Shown: positions 46,209 through 55,936, counted from the stretch's first letter. The stretch is 64,000 nucleotides of DNA from Pontibacterium sinense (GCF_015209595.1 NZ_JADEYS010000004.1:1-64000), one strand, 5' to 3'. The notes: generated from the letters alone by a model not told the origin. A program made the numbers and translations.

Positions 46209-46232
46209 TAAAATTAGAAGTCTCTAATTTTA
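46209..46232. promoter_or_regulatory. Perfect inverted repeat upstream of rnfA
   Basis: TAAAATTAGA-AGTC-TCTAATTTTA is a perfect 10-base palindrome with a 4-base centre, 56 bases before the rnfA start. It could be an operator or a leader hairpin; no regulator can be assigned. Confidence 0.45.
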
Positions 46233-46287
46233 GCGCCGATTTTGTGTCGGTGAAGCATAAAGCGACAACAGCGATAACAGATACGTT

Positions 46288-46869
46288 ATGACAGAGTACC
46301 TATTAATTCTGATTAGCACAGTACTGGTGAATAACTTCGTACTGGTGCAATTCCTTGGTTTGTGCCCGTTTATGGGGGTTTCCAATAAGCTGGAAACCGC
46401 GATGGGAATGTCGCTGGCGACTACCTTCGTGCTGACCTTGTCCTCTGTTTGCAGCTATCTGGTGTTTGCCTACATCCTGCAACCGCTGGATCTCGCGTAT
46501 TTGCAGACCATCTCTTTTATTCTGGTGATTGCGGTTGTGGTGCAGTTCACCGAGATGGTGGTGCATAAAACCAGTCCTATGCTCTACAAAGTACTGGGTA
46601 TTTTCCTGCCGCTGATTACGACGAACTGTGCGGTATTGGGTGTTGCCCTGCTCAACATTAAAAAGCAGAACGATTTCATTGATTCCATCGTTTACGGCTT
46701 CGGCGCTGCGGTGGGATTTTCTCTGGCACTAATTCTCTTCTCGGCGATGCGTGAGCGTATTGCTGTTGCAGACGTACCTGCGCCATTTAAAGGTTCTGCC
46801 ATCGGTATGGTGACTGCAGGTTTGATGTCATTGGCCTTTATGGGCTTTACCGGTCTGGTTCAGTTCTGA
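46288..46869 (+). CDS. rnfA: Rnf complex subunit A
   Basis: RnfA is an integral subunit of the Rnf ion-pumping ferredoxin:NAD+ oxidoreductase. The product is 193 residues with six membrane helices and matches the family end to end ([42 protein letters not shown]). It is a paralogue of RnfE in topology. The ATG is weakly supported by a Shine-Dalgarno. It heads rnfABCDGE, with rnfB starting 16 bases later. Confidence 0.96.
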   Translation: MTEYLLILISTVLVNNFVLVQFLGLCPFMGVSNKLETAMGMSLATTFVLTLSSVCSYLVFAYILQPLDLAYLQTISFILVIAVVVQFTEMVVHKTSPMLYKVLGIFLPLITTNCAVLGVALLNIKKQNDFIDSIVYGFGAAVGFSLALILFSAMRERIAVADVPAPFKGSAIGMVTAGLMSLAFMGFTGLVQF

Positions 46870-46885
46870 GTGGGTGGAGTTTGAA

Positions 46886-47491
46886 ATGAGTGCCGTTGTA
46901 ATAGCCATTCTTGTTTTAGCTGTCCTTGCGCTGCTGTTTGGTTTGCTGCTGGGGTATGCCTCTGTACGCTTTAAAGTGGAAGGTAACCCGATCGTTGATC
47001 AGATCGACGGACTGTTGCCTCAAACCCAGTGTGGTCAGTGTGGCCATCCGGGATGTCGACCTTATGCTGAAGCCATTGCCAATGGCGAGGCGATTAACAA
47101 ATGCCCTCCGGGCGGCCAGTCCACTGTGGATGCGTTAGCGGACCTGTTGGATGTGGAATCTGTACCGCTGGATGCGGAAGATGCGGGCGAGCCAGTCAGA
47201 GCAGTGGCCTATATTCGCGAAGACGAGTGTATTGGTTGCACCAAGTGCATTCAGGCTTGTCCTGTGGATGCGATTCTGGGTGCGGCTAAACAGATGCACA
47301 CCGTTATTATTTCAGAGTGCACCGGTTGTGATCTCTGTGTAGAACCTTGCCCTGTTGACTGTATTGATATGGTTCCGATTGAAACAACGCTGAATACCTG
47401 GAAGTGGGACATGCCGAAACCGGGTGTTGAACTGATCGCCACCGACCGCGGTCGTGGTGAAGCCTTCACCGATAAAGGGGAGGCCGCCTGA
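46886..47491 (+). CDS. rnfB: Rnf complex subunit B, Fe-S protein
   Basis: The product is 201 residues from ATG 46886 (GGTGGAG 5 bases upstream). An N-terminal membrane helix is followed by a 4Fe-4S-binding domain ([13 protein letters not shown] with a distal Cys in NKCPPGG) and two ferredoxin-type clusters ([12 protein letters not shown] and [12 protein letters not shown]). RnfB passes electrons between soluble ferredoxin and the membrane core. Its stop overlaps the rnfC start by one base (TGATG), which couples their translation. Confidence 0.96.
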   Translation: MSAVVIAILVLAVLALLFGLLLGYASVRFKVEGNPIVDQIDGLLPQTQCGQCGHPGCRPYAEAIANGEAINKCPPGGQSTVDALADLLDVESVPLDAEDAGEPVRAVAYIREDECIGCTKCIQACPVDAILGAAKQMHTVIISECTGCDLCVEPCPVDCIDMVPIETTLNTWKWDMPKPGVELIATDRGRGEAFTDKGEAA

Positions 47492-50457
47492 TGTCTAGCG
47501 TGCATTCGTTCCACGGTGGTATCCATCCACCGGAAAACAAACGCCAGTCTAACGGAGCGCCGATTCAGGCGGCTCCGATTCCAGCGAAACTGGTGCTGCC
47601 GTTGTCACAGCATATCGGTGCACCCGCTGAACCTTTGGTGAAAGTGGGTGACCGGGTCCTTAAAGGGCAGGTGATCGCTGAGCCTATTGGCCGCATCAGC
47701 GTAAGCTTACATGCGCCAACCTCCGGCACCATCAGTATGATCGGACCTCAGCCTGTGCCCCATGCATCGGGCATGGAAGCGAACTGCATTGTCATCGAAA
47801 CGGATGGGCAGGATGAGTGGATTGAGCATAGCGGGCTTGAAGATTACAAGTCACTGAGCAAGCAGGAGTTGATCGGTTATATCCGTAACTACGGCATTGC
47901 TGGAATGGGTGGCGCAGGTTTTCCAACGGATGTGAAGCTGCATCTGGGTGATGATCATATCGTTAACACGCTGATCATTAATGCCGCGGAGTGTGAACCT
48001 TATATCACGGCCGATGACCTGCTGATCCGCGAACGTTCCGATCAGATTTTAGGTGGTATTGAAGTCATTGCTCACCTGTTGAATCCGAGTCATATCCTGA
48101 TTGGGATCGAGGACAACAAACCACAAGCGATTCGTGCTTTGGAAGACACAGTACGTGGCAGTCGACTGAACATCGATGTGGTGGTTGTTCCGACTAAATA
48201 TCCGTCCGGTGGTGAGAAACAGCTGATCAAACTGCTGACCGGTGTCGAAGTGCCTAGTGGCCGGATTCCAGCGGATGTGGGTATTGTTTGTCAGAACGTG
48301 GGCACTGCCAGTGCAATCTTCCGGGCGGTGCATCAGGGTGAACCTCTGATCTCACGGGTCGTGACGATTACGGGTGATGCGGTCAATCAGCGTCACAATC
48401 TTGAGGTTCTGATCGGCACGCAGTATTCCGAGTTGCTGGATGCGTCCAGCGTACGTCGTGATGATCTCTATCGCTTGGTCATGGGTGGTCCGATGATGGG
48501 CTTCACCATGAACAACGAAGCGATACCGGTGGTTAAAACCACTAACTGTATCATCGCCGCAACGCACGAAGAGATGCCGCCCGCACCACCTGCGATGAAC
48601 TGCATACGCTGTGGCATGTGCGAACAAGTGTGCCCGGCAGAACTGTTGCCGCAGCAGCTGCACTGGTTTGCAAAAGGCAAAGAGTACGAGAAGGCCAAAC
48701 ATCACAACCTGTTCGATTGTATCGAATGTGGTGCGTGTTCATACGTGTGTCCGAGCAACATCCCTCTGGTGCAGTACTACCGCAACGCGAAGGCTGAAAT
48801 CCGCCAGGAAGAGGTTGAGAAGCAGAAGGCTGAGTATGCGCGTCAGCGCTTTGAAGCCCGTCAGGCACGCCTTGAGCAGGAAAAAATCGAGAAAGAACTG
48901 CGCCGTAAAGCGCGTGCAGAACAAGCCGCTAAAGCGCAGGCTTCGAAGAAAGACAGTGTGGCTGCTAAACCGGCGGCAAGTACCGATGACCCTAAAGCGC
49001 TGAAAACCGCTGCGGCAGTGGCTCGCACCAAACTGAAGAAAGCGCAGAAAGCGTTTGAACAGGCGAAGGACGCGAGTGCAGATAATCTGCCTGAGTTGGA
49101 AGCTGCTTTTAAAGCGGCTGAACAGAAAGCCAATGATGCCCAGACCAAGCTGGAAAACGCTGAGAAAGGTGTCACATCCGCCGCATCTGGAGCTCCGGAT
49201 ATTAAGGCCCTGAAAACAGCCGCCGCAGTGGCCCGTACCAAACTGAAGAAAGCTCAAACTGCACTTAAGTCTGCGGAAGAGAAAGGTCAGGACGGTATTG
49301 AGGCGCTTCGGGAAACAGTGAAGACGCTGGATGCGAAATCGGAAGCAGCTCAGAAAGCCTACGACGATGCTCAGTCTGCTCCCGCTCAGGTTGAACCTGT
49401 GGTGGATATTAAGCAGCTTAAGACCGCTGCGGCAGTTGCGCGTACGAAGCTGAAACAGGCCGAGAAGGCCCTGGCGAAAGCTCAGGAATCCGGTGAAGGT
49501 GACATTGCTGAGCTGGAAGCCAAAGTCAAAGAGCAACAGGCAAAAGTCGAAAGCACTCAACAAGCGTTTGAAGCGGCTGAATCGGGTGGGACTGCTGCTG
49601 CAACCCCGATAGTTGATTTAGCACCTCTGAAAGAAGAGATGGAGAAAGCGCTGGCTAAAGTTGAAAAAGCTGATGCTGCTGCCAAGAACGCAGAAGAGAA
49701 AGGATTGCCTGCTGCTGAGAAGATGAAAGCAGGTGTGGAAAAGCTGCGCGGCAAGTATGAAGAAGCCAAGCAAGCGTATGAATCTGCCCAGCAGTCATCC
49801 GCGCCAAGTGCCCCTGCGATTGATCTGGCTCCTCTGAAAGAGGATATGGATAAAGCGCTGGCTAAAGTTGAGAAAGCTGAAGCCGCCGCCAAGAACGCAG
49901 AAGAGAAAGGCCTGCCTGCTGCTGAAAAGATGAAAGCAGGTGTGGAAAAGCTGCGCGGTAAATATGAAGAAGCCAAACAGGCCTATGAAGCGGCTCAGCA
50001 TTCTTCTGCATCAAACGCACCTGTGGTTGATCTGGCACCTCTGAAAGAGGACATGGAAAAAGCCTTGGCAAAGGTTGAGAAAGCCGATGCTGCTGCAAAA
50101 AATGCAGAAGAAAAAGGTTTGCCCACCGCCGAGAAAATGAAAGCGGGTGTGGAAAAACTGCGCGGCAAGTATGAAGAAGCCAAGCAGGCATATGATGCTG
50201 CTCTAAACGCGTCGGCACCCACTGTGCCCGCAGCTAATCTGGACGCGTTGAAAGCAGATATGGACAGTGCGCGTAGCAAAGTAGAAAAAGCGGCCGCCGC
50301 AGCTAAGAATGCTGAGGAAAAAGGTCTTCCCACCGCTGAGAAGATGAAAGCGGGTGTGGAAAAGCTACGCGGTAAATATGAAGAGGCCAAACAGGCCTAT
50401 GTGGCAGCAGGGGGGACCGTGGAAGCGGCACAACCTGACACCCTAACCATTGACTGA
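47491..50457 (+). CDS. rnfC: Rnf complex subunit C with long repeat tail
   Basis: RnfC carries FMN and NAD sites plus two 4Fe-4S clusters. The product is 988 residues, longer than E. coli RsxC (about 740). Residues 1-460 are the conserved core with the nucleotide loop GMGGAGFPTDVKL and clusters CIRCGMCEQVCP (from 371) and CIECGACSYVCP (from 410). From residue 502 a tail of seven repeats, each 69-70 residues, runs almost to the end: three of type KTAAAVARTKLKKA and four of type LKEDMEKALAKVEKA...KLRGKYEEAKQAY. The tail is Ala/Lys/Glu-rich and predicted to be helical. Confidence 0.95.
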   Translation: MSSVHSFHGGIHPPENKRQSNGAPIQAAPIPAKLVLPLSQHIGAPAEPLVKVGDRVLKGQVIAEPIGRISVSLHAPTSGTISMIGPQPVPHASGMEANCIVIETDGQDEWIEHSGLEDYKSLSKQELIGYIRNYGIAGMGGAGFPTDVKLHLGDDHIVNTLIINAAECEPYITADDLLIRERSDQILGGIEVIAHLLNPSHILIGIEDNKPQAIRALEDTVRGSRLNIDVVVVPTKYPSGGEKQLIKLLTGVEVPSGRIPADVGIVCQNVGTASAIFRAVHQGEPLISRVVTITGDAVNQRHNLEVLIGTQYSELLDASSVRRDDLYRLVMGGPMMGFTMNNEAIPVVKTTNCIIAATHEEMPPAPPAMNCIRCGMCEQVCPAELLPQQLHWFAKGKEYEKAKHHNLFDCIECGACSYVCPSNIPLVQYYRNAKAEIRQEEVEKQKAEYARQRFEARQARLEQEKIEKELRRKARAEQAAKAQASKKDSVAAKPAASTDDPKALKTAAAVARTKLKKAQKAFEQAKDASADNLPELEAAFKAAEQKANDAQTKLENAEKGVTSAASGAPDIKALKTAAAVARTKLKKAQTALKSAEEKGQDGIEALRETVKTLDAKSEAAQKAYDDAQSAPAQVEPVVDIKQLKTAAAVARTKLKQAEKALAKAQESGEGDIAELEAKVKEQQAKVESTQQAFEAAESGGTAAATPIVDLAPLKEEMEKALAKVEKADAAAKNAEEKGLPAAEKMKAGVEKLRGKYEEAKQAYESAQQSSAPSAPAIDLAPLKEDMDKALAKVEKAEAAAKNAEEKGLPAAEKMKAGVEKLRGKYEEAKQAYEAAQHSSASNAPVVDLAPLKEDMEKALAKVEKADAAAKNAEEKGLPTAEKMKAGVEKLRGKYEEAKQAYDAALNASAPTVPAANLDALKADMDSARSKVEKAAAAAKNAEEKGLPTAEKMKAGVEKLRGKYEEAKQAYVAAGGTVEAAQPDTLTID
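48994..50448 (+). repeat. Seven in-frame tandem repeats in rnfC
   Basis: The repeat unit is about 69 codons (207 bases). The last four unit starts are at 49621, 49828, 50035 and 50242, exactly 207 bases apart. The first three units (70, 69 and 70 codons) are a diverged subtype beginning KTAAAVARTKLKKA. All are in frame, so length has been kept by selection. Confidence 0.95.
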
Positions 50458-50476
50458 TTTAAGGACCAAGTAACCG

Positions 50477-51538
50477 ATGGCTTTAATTCGATCCAGTTCC
50501 CCTCATCTGCATAAGATGAATCAGACCGGCCACGTCATGCGCCTGGTCCTGATGGCAACCCTGCCGGGAATGGCTGCGATGACCTTCTTTTTTGGTTGGG
50601 GCACGCTGATCAACGTAATCTGGGCCTCCCTGCTGGCGGTTGGTTTTGAGGCTGCGATTCTTAAGTGGCGTAACCGTCCGGTGGGTTTTGTTCTGCGAGA
50701 CTACAGTGCGCTGGTGACAGCCGTCCTGTTAGGGCTCGCGCTACCTCCGTTTGCTGCCTGGTGGGTGACGCTGGTAGGTGTTTTTGTGGCGATCGTGATT
50801 GCCAAACACCTCTATGGCGGTTTAGGACAAAATCCGTTTAATCCGGCAATGGTGGCGTATGCCTTGCTGCTGATCTCATTCCCTGTAGAGATGACCCGTT
50901 GGACAGTACCTTTTGTGATGATCGATGCGGAGAGCAGTTGGTCCGTACTGAGCCTGTTCGATACGTTATCGCTGATCTTTGGCAGCATCGATAGTGCACT
51001 CATTGATAATTACACCGGTGCGACACCACTGGATGCGTTGCGTCACCGGGGTGGACTGACTACTGAGGAAGCATGGCGTCAGGTCCCTGTACTGGCCGAC
51101 GGTATTGGGGCATGGCACGCGGTCAGTGCTGCCTATGTCATGGGTGGTGTTTTCTTGCTCTATCGCAAGGTGTTTACCTGGCACGCACCCGTTGCGATGT
51201 TGGGTTCCTTGACGGTGCTTTCAACATTGTTTTTTATCGTTCAGCCTGATTACTTTGCTGATCCATTTTTCCATCTGACGGTGGGCGGCACGATGTTGGG
51301 GGCCTTCTTTATCGCCACTGACCCGGTGAGTTCTGCCACCAGTAACAAAGGCAAGATTTACTTCGGTATCGGGATTGGTGCGCTGATCTTCGTTATCCGT
51401 ACCTGGGGTGGTTATCCGGATGCCATAGCGTTTGCAGTGTTGCTGATGAACCTGACGGCTCCGTTTATTGATCAGTACACCCAGCCACGTACCTACGGCC
51501 ATGCTAAAGCGAACCGTGGCATGAAGGGAGATGCCTGA
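50477..51538 (+). CDS. rnfD: Rnf complex subunit D
   Basis: The product is 353 residues with about nine membrane helices. The covalent FMN attachment site is in the TGAT motif (T183, within YTGATPLDALRH). The family segment GGLGQNPFNPAMVAYALLLISFP is present. RnfD is part of the ion-translocating core. It follows rnfC by 19 bases and its stop overlaps the rnfG start (TGATG). Confidence 0.96.
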   Translation: MALIRSSSPHLHKMNQTGHVMRLVLMATLPGMAAMTFFFGWGTLINVIWASLLAVGFEAAILKWRNRPVGFVLRDYSALVTAVLLGLALPPFAAWWVTLVGVFVAIVIAKHLYGGLGQNPFNPAMVAYALLLISFPVEMTRWTVPFVMIDAESSWSVLSLFDTLSLIFGSIDSALIDNYTGATPLDALRHRGGLTTEEAWRQVPVLADGIGAWHAVSAAYVMGGVFLLYRKVFTWHAPVAMLGSLTVLSTLFFIVQPDYFADPFFHLTVGGTMLGAFFIATDPVSSATSNKGKIYFGIGIGALIFVIRTWGGYPDAIAFAVLLMNLTAPFIDQYTQPRTYGHAKANRGMKGDA

Positions 51539-52173
51539 TGGAAATGTTCACGGCAATCCGCAGCAGTACACTGGGCATTACTATTTTTGCTGTGGTTACG
51601 GCTGCGCTGATCGCAGTCACTCAGGTATCGACCAAAGATCGTATTCTTAAAAATGAACGCGAGGCGCAGGCCAAAGCGTTGTATGAGATCGTGCCGCGTG
51701 ATCAGATCGACAACGATATGCTGGAGGACACGGTGTCATTTGTAGCGCCGGGGTTGCTCGGCCATGATCAGCCGGTTGATGCTTATCGTGCACGCAAAGA
51801 GGGTCAGGTGATCGCGGTGATTCTGCCCGTGACCGCCCCTGATGGTTATAGCGGTGCAATCAATATGATTGTTGGTATCACGCGTGATGGCAGCGTTGCA
51901 GGTGTACGTGTACTTTCACATAAAGAAACACCGGGGTTGGGGGATAAGGTCGATCTTAAAAAGTCCGACTGGATTCTCAGTTTGAATGACCAGAGAAACG
52001 ATGACGATCAGCGCGGTAGTTTCGCCGTGAAAAAGGATGGTGGTCGCTTTGACCAGTTTACAGGGGCGACGATCACACCGCGCGCGGTGGTTAATGCAAC
52101 GGCGCGTGCGCTGGACTACTTCCGAATTAATAAAGCGGCTTTGTTAGAGCCGAAGATCGCGAGGGCAGAGTAA
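51538..52173 (+). CDS. rnfG: Rnf complex subunit G, FMN protein
   Basis: The product is 211 residues with one N-terminal membrane helix and a periplasmic FMN-binding domain. FMN attaches to the last threonine of TGAT (T178, in [12 protein letters not shown]). [11 protein letters not shown] is the other family signature. The gene overlaps rnfD and rnfE by one base at each end. Confidence 0.96.
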   Translation: MEMFTAIRSSTLGITIFAVVTAALIAVTQVSTKDRILKNEREAQAKALYEIVPRDQIDNDMLEDTVSFVAPGLLGHDQPVDAYRARKEGQVIAVILPVTAPDGYSGAINMIVGITRDGSVAGVRVLSHKETPGLGDKVDLKKSDWILSLNDQRNDDDQRGSFAVKKDGGRFDQFTGATITPRAVVNATARALDYFRINKAALLEPKIARAE

Positions 52174-52874
52174 TGTCCGTTGATGTTAAAAAAATTACGC
52201 TTGATGGTCTGTGGACGAATAACCCCGCACTGGTGCAGCTGCTGGGATTATGTCCATTGCTGGCGGTTACAGGCTCCGTGGTGAATGCGTTGGGTCTGGG
52301 GTTAGCAAGTACCATTGTTCTGTTGGGCTCAAACCTGACCATTTCAGCATTTCGTAAGTTCGTACCGGGCTCTGTGCGACTGCCCATTTTTGTGATGATC
52401 ATTGCATCGTTTGTCACCGCCATTGAGCTGCTGATGCAGGCTTTCACCTTCGAGTTGTACCAGATTCTGGGTATTTTTATCCCTTTGATTGTAACCAACT
52501 GCGCCATCATGGGCCGTGCAGATGCATTTGCCAGCAAGAACCCGGTGTCTGCGTCATTGCTGGACGGTTTGATGATGGGGGTGGGTTTCAGCGCAGTATT
52601 GATTCTGCTTGGGGGAATGCGTGAAGTACTAGGCAGCGGCACTCTGTTTGCGGATATGCAGTTGCTGTTTGGCCCAGCGGCAGAGAGCTGGAAGATTGTG
52701 CTGATCGATGACTATAGCGGTTTCCTGTTTGCGGTACTGCCACCGGGTGCCTTTGTGGGTATGGGGTTGCTGATTGCGTTGAAAAATATCATCGACGGCC
52801 GTCTGGAAGAGCGTCGCAAACGCCAGACACCCGCCGGACCAACAGAAACCCAGCGCGTTCGCGTAACTGGTTGA
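52173..52874 (+). CDS. rnfE: Rnf complex subunit E
   Basis: The product is 233 residues with six membrane helices, a paralogue of RnfA ([40 protein letters not shown]). It completes rnfABCDGE. In E. coli and relatives nth follows directly; here two signalling genes lie between, after a terminator at 52883-52911. Confidence 0.96.
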   Translation: MSVDVKKITLDGLWTNNPALVQLLGLCPLLAVTGSVVNALGLGLASTIVLLGSNLTISAFRKFVPGSVRLPIFVMIIASFVTAIELLMQAFTFELYQILGIFIPLIVTNCAIMGRADAFASKNPVSASLLDGLMMGVGFSAVLILLGGMREVLGSGTLFADMQLLFGPAAESWKIVLIDDYSGFLFAVLPPGAFVGMGLLIALKNIIDGRLEERRKRQTPAGPTETQRVRVTG

Positions 52875-52882
52875 TTCTGCTG

Positions 52883-52911
52883 ACGGAGATACGCCCGTAT
52901 CTCCGTTTCTA
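52883..52911 (+). terminator. Terminator after rnfE
   Basis: Perfect 10-base stem ACGGAGATAC / GTATCTCCGT with GCCC loop, then TTCT. The T run is short, so some read-through to the next genes is possible. Confidence 0.75.
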
Positions 52912-52988
52912 CTCCCTTCATTGTGTTCCAATCCAAGATTCGATAGTCTGTTGTCTTCCTCAACTCGCGACATCAATGGAGCTGTTGT

Positions 52989-53969
52989 GTGAGTAACCCC
53001 ATTCCAGTTGTAATTTGTGACGATTCTAACCTGGCCCGTAAACAGATGGCCAAGGCTCTGAGTCACTGGAACGTCGATATCAGCTATGCGGAACATGGAT
53101 TAACCGCTTTAGAAGCTATTCGTATAGGTAAAGGTGATGTGCTGTTTCTGGATCTGAATATGCCAATTATGGATGGCTATCAGGTGCTGGAACGTATCAG
53201 AGCTGAAGATTTACCGACCATGGTTATCGTTGTCTCTGGTGATATTCAACCTGAAGCCCGCCGACAGGTCTTGGCGATGGGTGCGCTCGACTTTATTCAA
53301 AAGCCATTTTCCGAAGAGACTGTTTCTGAAGTTCTGCGTCGCTATGGCTTGTTGAGCGAGCTACAAGACGAAAGTGATGAACTTCCCCCTGAAGATACGG
53401 CTGTCATATTGCCTGATTACTATCAGGAGATTGCCAACGTTGCGATGGGGCGGGCAGGTGACCGACTGGCGCGTTTTCTTGACGCTTTTGTTCATTTGCC
53501 AGTGCCGGTTGTGGCATCAGTAACGCGAAATGAATTAGAGCAGCAACTAAAAATTTCTGCTGATCAGGGTAAACGGGTTGTATCACAAGGATTTGTAGGT
53601 GCGGGTATCGCCGGTGAAGCGATGATCTCCCTGCCGCCGGAGAGTTTTGAATCGGTGGCCGAACTGCTGAAGCTGCATTACGAAGCGACCACCGAATTCG
53701 AGAATGAAATGCTCATGGATCTGGCCAATATTCTCATTGGCGCCTTTCTGCAATCGTTTGCACGTCAGCTAGATATTGAGTTCAGTTGCGGGACGCCGGT
53801 GCTGTTACCTGCGATGACGTCATTACCTTCTGGTGGTGAAAGCTGGAAAGAGACGTTATCCATAACCATCGAATACGGTTTAAATGAACAGCGCAACAGC
53901 TGTGAACTGATGCTTGTGTTCAGCGAAGAGTCTCTGGAACCTCTAAGAAAACTGAGTAAATACTTCTGA
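52989..53969 (+). CDS. Response regulator fused to a CheX/CheC-like domain
   Basis: The product is 326 residues from a GTG start with GGAG upstream. Residues 1-120 are a receiver domain: acidic pocket D11/D12, phospho-acceptor D55 in LFLDLNMP, and K105 in QKPF. Residues 140-326 resemble CheX/CheC, the CheY-P phosphatase fold (FENEMLMDLANILIGAFLQSFA). The architecture suggests a self-limiting response regulator that may act on CheY-like proteins. The stop overlaps the PAS-GGDEF start by one base, so the two work together. No histidine kinase is nearby. Confidence 0.85.
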   Translation: MSNPIPVVICDDSNLARKQMAKALSHWNVDISYAEHGLTALEAIRIGKGDVLFLDLNMPIMDGYQVLERIRAEDLPTMVIVVSGDIQPEARRQVLAMGALDFIQKPFSEETVSEVLRRYGLLSELQDESDELPPEDTAVILPDYYQEIANVAMGRAGDRLARFLDAFVHLPVPVVASVTRNELEQQLKISADQGKRVVSQGFVGAGIAGEAMISLPPESFESVAELLKLHYEATTEFENEMLMDLANILIGAFLQSFARQLDIEFSCGTPVLLPAMTSLPSGGESWKETLSITIEYGLNEQRNSCELMLVFSEESLEPLRKLSKYF

Positions 53970-54937
53970 TGACTGACAACAACGAAAGCCTGAATATTGA
54001 TGAGCTGCACTGGCATTTGGGGTTACTGCAGAATCTGAACGTCGGCCTGGTTGTACTGGATCAAAGCTATCAGGTGCAGCTCTGGAATGGCTTTATGTCT
54101 AACCATTCGGAGGTTGGACCGGCCAAAATTCGCGATAAGAACCTCTTTGACGTATTTCCAGAGTTGCCTGTTGAGTGGCTGCGAAGGAAAATCGACAGTG
54201 TATTTCAGCTCAAAAGTCCGGCGTATATTACCTGGGAACAAAAACCCTACTTATTTGATTTTAGAAGTCAGCGCCCGATTACGGGTGTTGCCACACGCAT
54301 GTATCAAAATGTCACCCTCATGCCTTTGACCTCTCCAACGGGTCAGGTCGAATTTGTCAGTATGATGATAGATGATGTGACCGATGTTGCCGTGAGCCGT
54401 ATCGCACTGGAAGAGGTGAACGGACAGTTACAAACCTTGAGTCGGGAAGACCGCCTTACAGGGCTCTTTAATCGCGGTCACTGGCAAGAGTGCCTGGATC
54501 TGGAAGTGAATCGCTTTATGCGTGGGCAAGAAGCGTGCACGCTGATCCTGCTGGATATCGATCACTTCAAAGCCGTAAATGATAACTACGGCCATCCGGC
54601 GGGTGATGAGGTGATTCGCAAGATAGCCGCGCTTATGGCGGGGCATGCCCGGAAAACTGATATTGTCGGGCGCTATGGTGGTGAGGAATTTGGCGTTATC
54701 TTGCCTCATACCAACGCTACACAAGCGGAGGTCTTTGCTGAGAGGTTGCGTCGTGCTGCTGAGCTGTTGGATGTTGAGTTTGAGGGGCAGGTTATCAACG
54801 TCACGATCAGCTTAGGTATCGCAGAGATACAGGTTGATGTGCAGGATGCAGAACAGTGGATCGGGCAGGCCGACGACGCGCTCTATCGTTCTAAGCAAAA
54901 CGGTCGTAACCAGTTTAATATCTACAATCACGAGTGA
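53969..54937 (+). CDS. PAS-GGDEF diguanylate cyclase
   Basis: The product is 322 residues with no membrane segment. Residues 15-145 form a PAS sensor domain (VGLVVLDQSYQVQLWN; YQNVTLMPLTSPTGQVEFVSMMIDDVTD). The GGDEF domain begins at about 155 (DRLTGLFNRGHWQ), with the active site GGEEF (237-241) and the inhibitory-site RKTD (228-231) five residues before it. Active c-di-GMP synthesis with product inhibition is expected. It overlaps the response regulator-CheX gene and precedes nth. Confidence 0.92.
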   Translation: MTDNNESLNIDELHWHLGLLQNLNVGLVVLDQSYQVQLWNGFMSNHSEVGPAKIRDKNLFDVFPELPVEWLRRKIDSVFQLKSPAYITWEQKPYLFDFRSQRPITGVATRMYQNVTLMPLTSPTGQVEFVSMMIDDVTDVAVSRIALEEVNGQLQTLSREDRLTGLFNRGHWQECLDLEVNRFMRGQEACTLILLDIDHFKAVNDNYGHPAGDEVIRKIAALMAGHARKTDIVGRYGGEEFGVILPHTNATQAEVFAERLRRAAELLDVEFEGQVINVTISLGIAEIQVDVQDAEQWIGQADDALYRSKQNGRNQFNIYNHE

Positions 54938-55039
54938 CGGCACTCGCAGGCTGTTTTATGATGCCTGTGGGCGCCTCTTTGCTCATATAATAGAACTGAA
55001 CACCTCTTTTAATCGCTGCTTGTTGTACAACTGCCTCCG

Positions 55040-55684
55040 ATGAATAAACAGAAACGCCACGAGATTTTCACGCGATTGCGTGATGATAATCCGAACCCGA
55101 CCACTGAACTTGAATACAACTCACCCTTTGAGCTGTTGATTGCTGTGATTTTGTCAGCACAGGCGACAGATGTGGGTGTGAACAAAGCAACACGTAAGCT
55201 CTATCCGGTTGCGAATACACCAGAAGCGATTTATGCATTAGGTGTGGATGGACTGAAGGAGTACATAAAGACGATTGGTCTGTTTAACGCTAAGGCGGAA
55301 AATGTGATCAAGACCTGTCGCATGTTAATTGATTTGCACAGCTCTGAAGTACCCGATAATCGTGAAGCATTGGAGGCCCTGCCAGGGGTCGGACGTAAAA
55401 CCGCCAACGTTGTATTGAATACAGCATTCGGTCATCCGGCTATGGCTGTCGATACCCATATCTTCCGTGTGTCGAACCGGACTAAAATTGCACCTGGCAA
55501 AAACGTTAACGAAGTGGAGCAGAAGTTGCTGCGCTTTGTGCCAAAAGAGTTTTTGCTGGACGCCCATCACTGGCTTATTTTATTGGGGCGTTATGTCTGT
55601 ACCGCGCGCAAACCACGTTGTGGTTCCTGTCTGATTGAAGATCTTTGTGAATACAAAGATAAAACTGAGATTGGTGGAGACTGA
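55040..55684 (+). CDS. nth: Endonuclease III
   Basis: Nth removes oxidised pyrimidines and nicks the DNA. The product is 214 residues, as in E. coli. The helix-hairpin-helix LPGVGRKTANVV contains the catalytic Lys, the catalytic Asp is in AVDTHIFRV, and the 4Fe-4S ligands are C-x6-C-x2-C-x5-C (CTARKPRCGSCLIEDLC). Proximity to rnf is conserved across gammaproteobacteria, but here it is separated by two signalling genes. Confidence 0.97.
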   Translation: MNKQKRHEIFTRLRDDNPNPTTELEYNSPFELLIAVILSAQATDVGVNKATRKLYPVANTPEAIYALGVDGLKEYIKTIGLFNAKAENVIKTCRMLIDLHSSEVPDNREALEALPGVGRKTANVVLNTAFGHPAMAVDTHIFRVSNRTKIAPGKNVNEVEQKLLRFVPKEFLLDAHHWLILLGRYVCTARKPRCGSCLIEDLCEYKDKTEIGGD

Positions 55685-55690
55685 TCCGCT

Positions 55691-55936
55691 TCAGCGGCCA
55701 TAAAACAGTGGGGTATAGGCCTCGATGCGTCGGCCTTCGAAGAAGGTTCGATTCAGTTTCTTGGATATAAATTGTGCTTCGAAACGGCCAACATCTATAT
55801 CAATCAACGCCATCACCTTATTCGGATTGCCTTCGTTGCTGAAGGTGATTTTCTGAATCCGCGCATCCCCCTTCAGCAAATCACTGATATTTTCCTGAGT
55901 GACATGAGGTGGCAGGTTGCCAAGGGTGATAACCAT
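55691..55936 (-). CDS. Small RRM-like protein, copy 1
   Basis: The product is 81 residues with an RRM-type order of strands and helices. RNP2 is recognisable (ITLGNLP) while RNP1 is weak (KVMALIDID), lacking the usual aromatic residues. The C-terminus EAYTPLFYGR is shared with the next gene. The two proteins have the same length and align over their whole extent, so this is a tandem duplication. RNA binding is plausible but unproven. It converges on nth with only 6 bases between the stops. Confidence 0.75.
   Translation of the reverse strand: MVITLGNLPPHVTQENISDLLKGDARIQKITFSNEGNPNKVMALIDIDVGRFEAQFISKKLNRTFFEGRRIEAYTPLFYGR

Noticed and set aside
48739-50390. Several long minus-strand frames opposite rnfC
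   Set aside because: The repeated Ala/Lys codons of the RnfC tail leave antisense frames open; their products are low-complexity Ser/Ala/Phe strings that copy the repeat period.
48994-50448. Regular repeats suggesting a CRISPR array
   Set aside because: The 207-base units are in frame, nearly identical over their whole length without spacers, and code for the RnfC tail.
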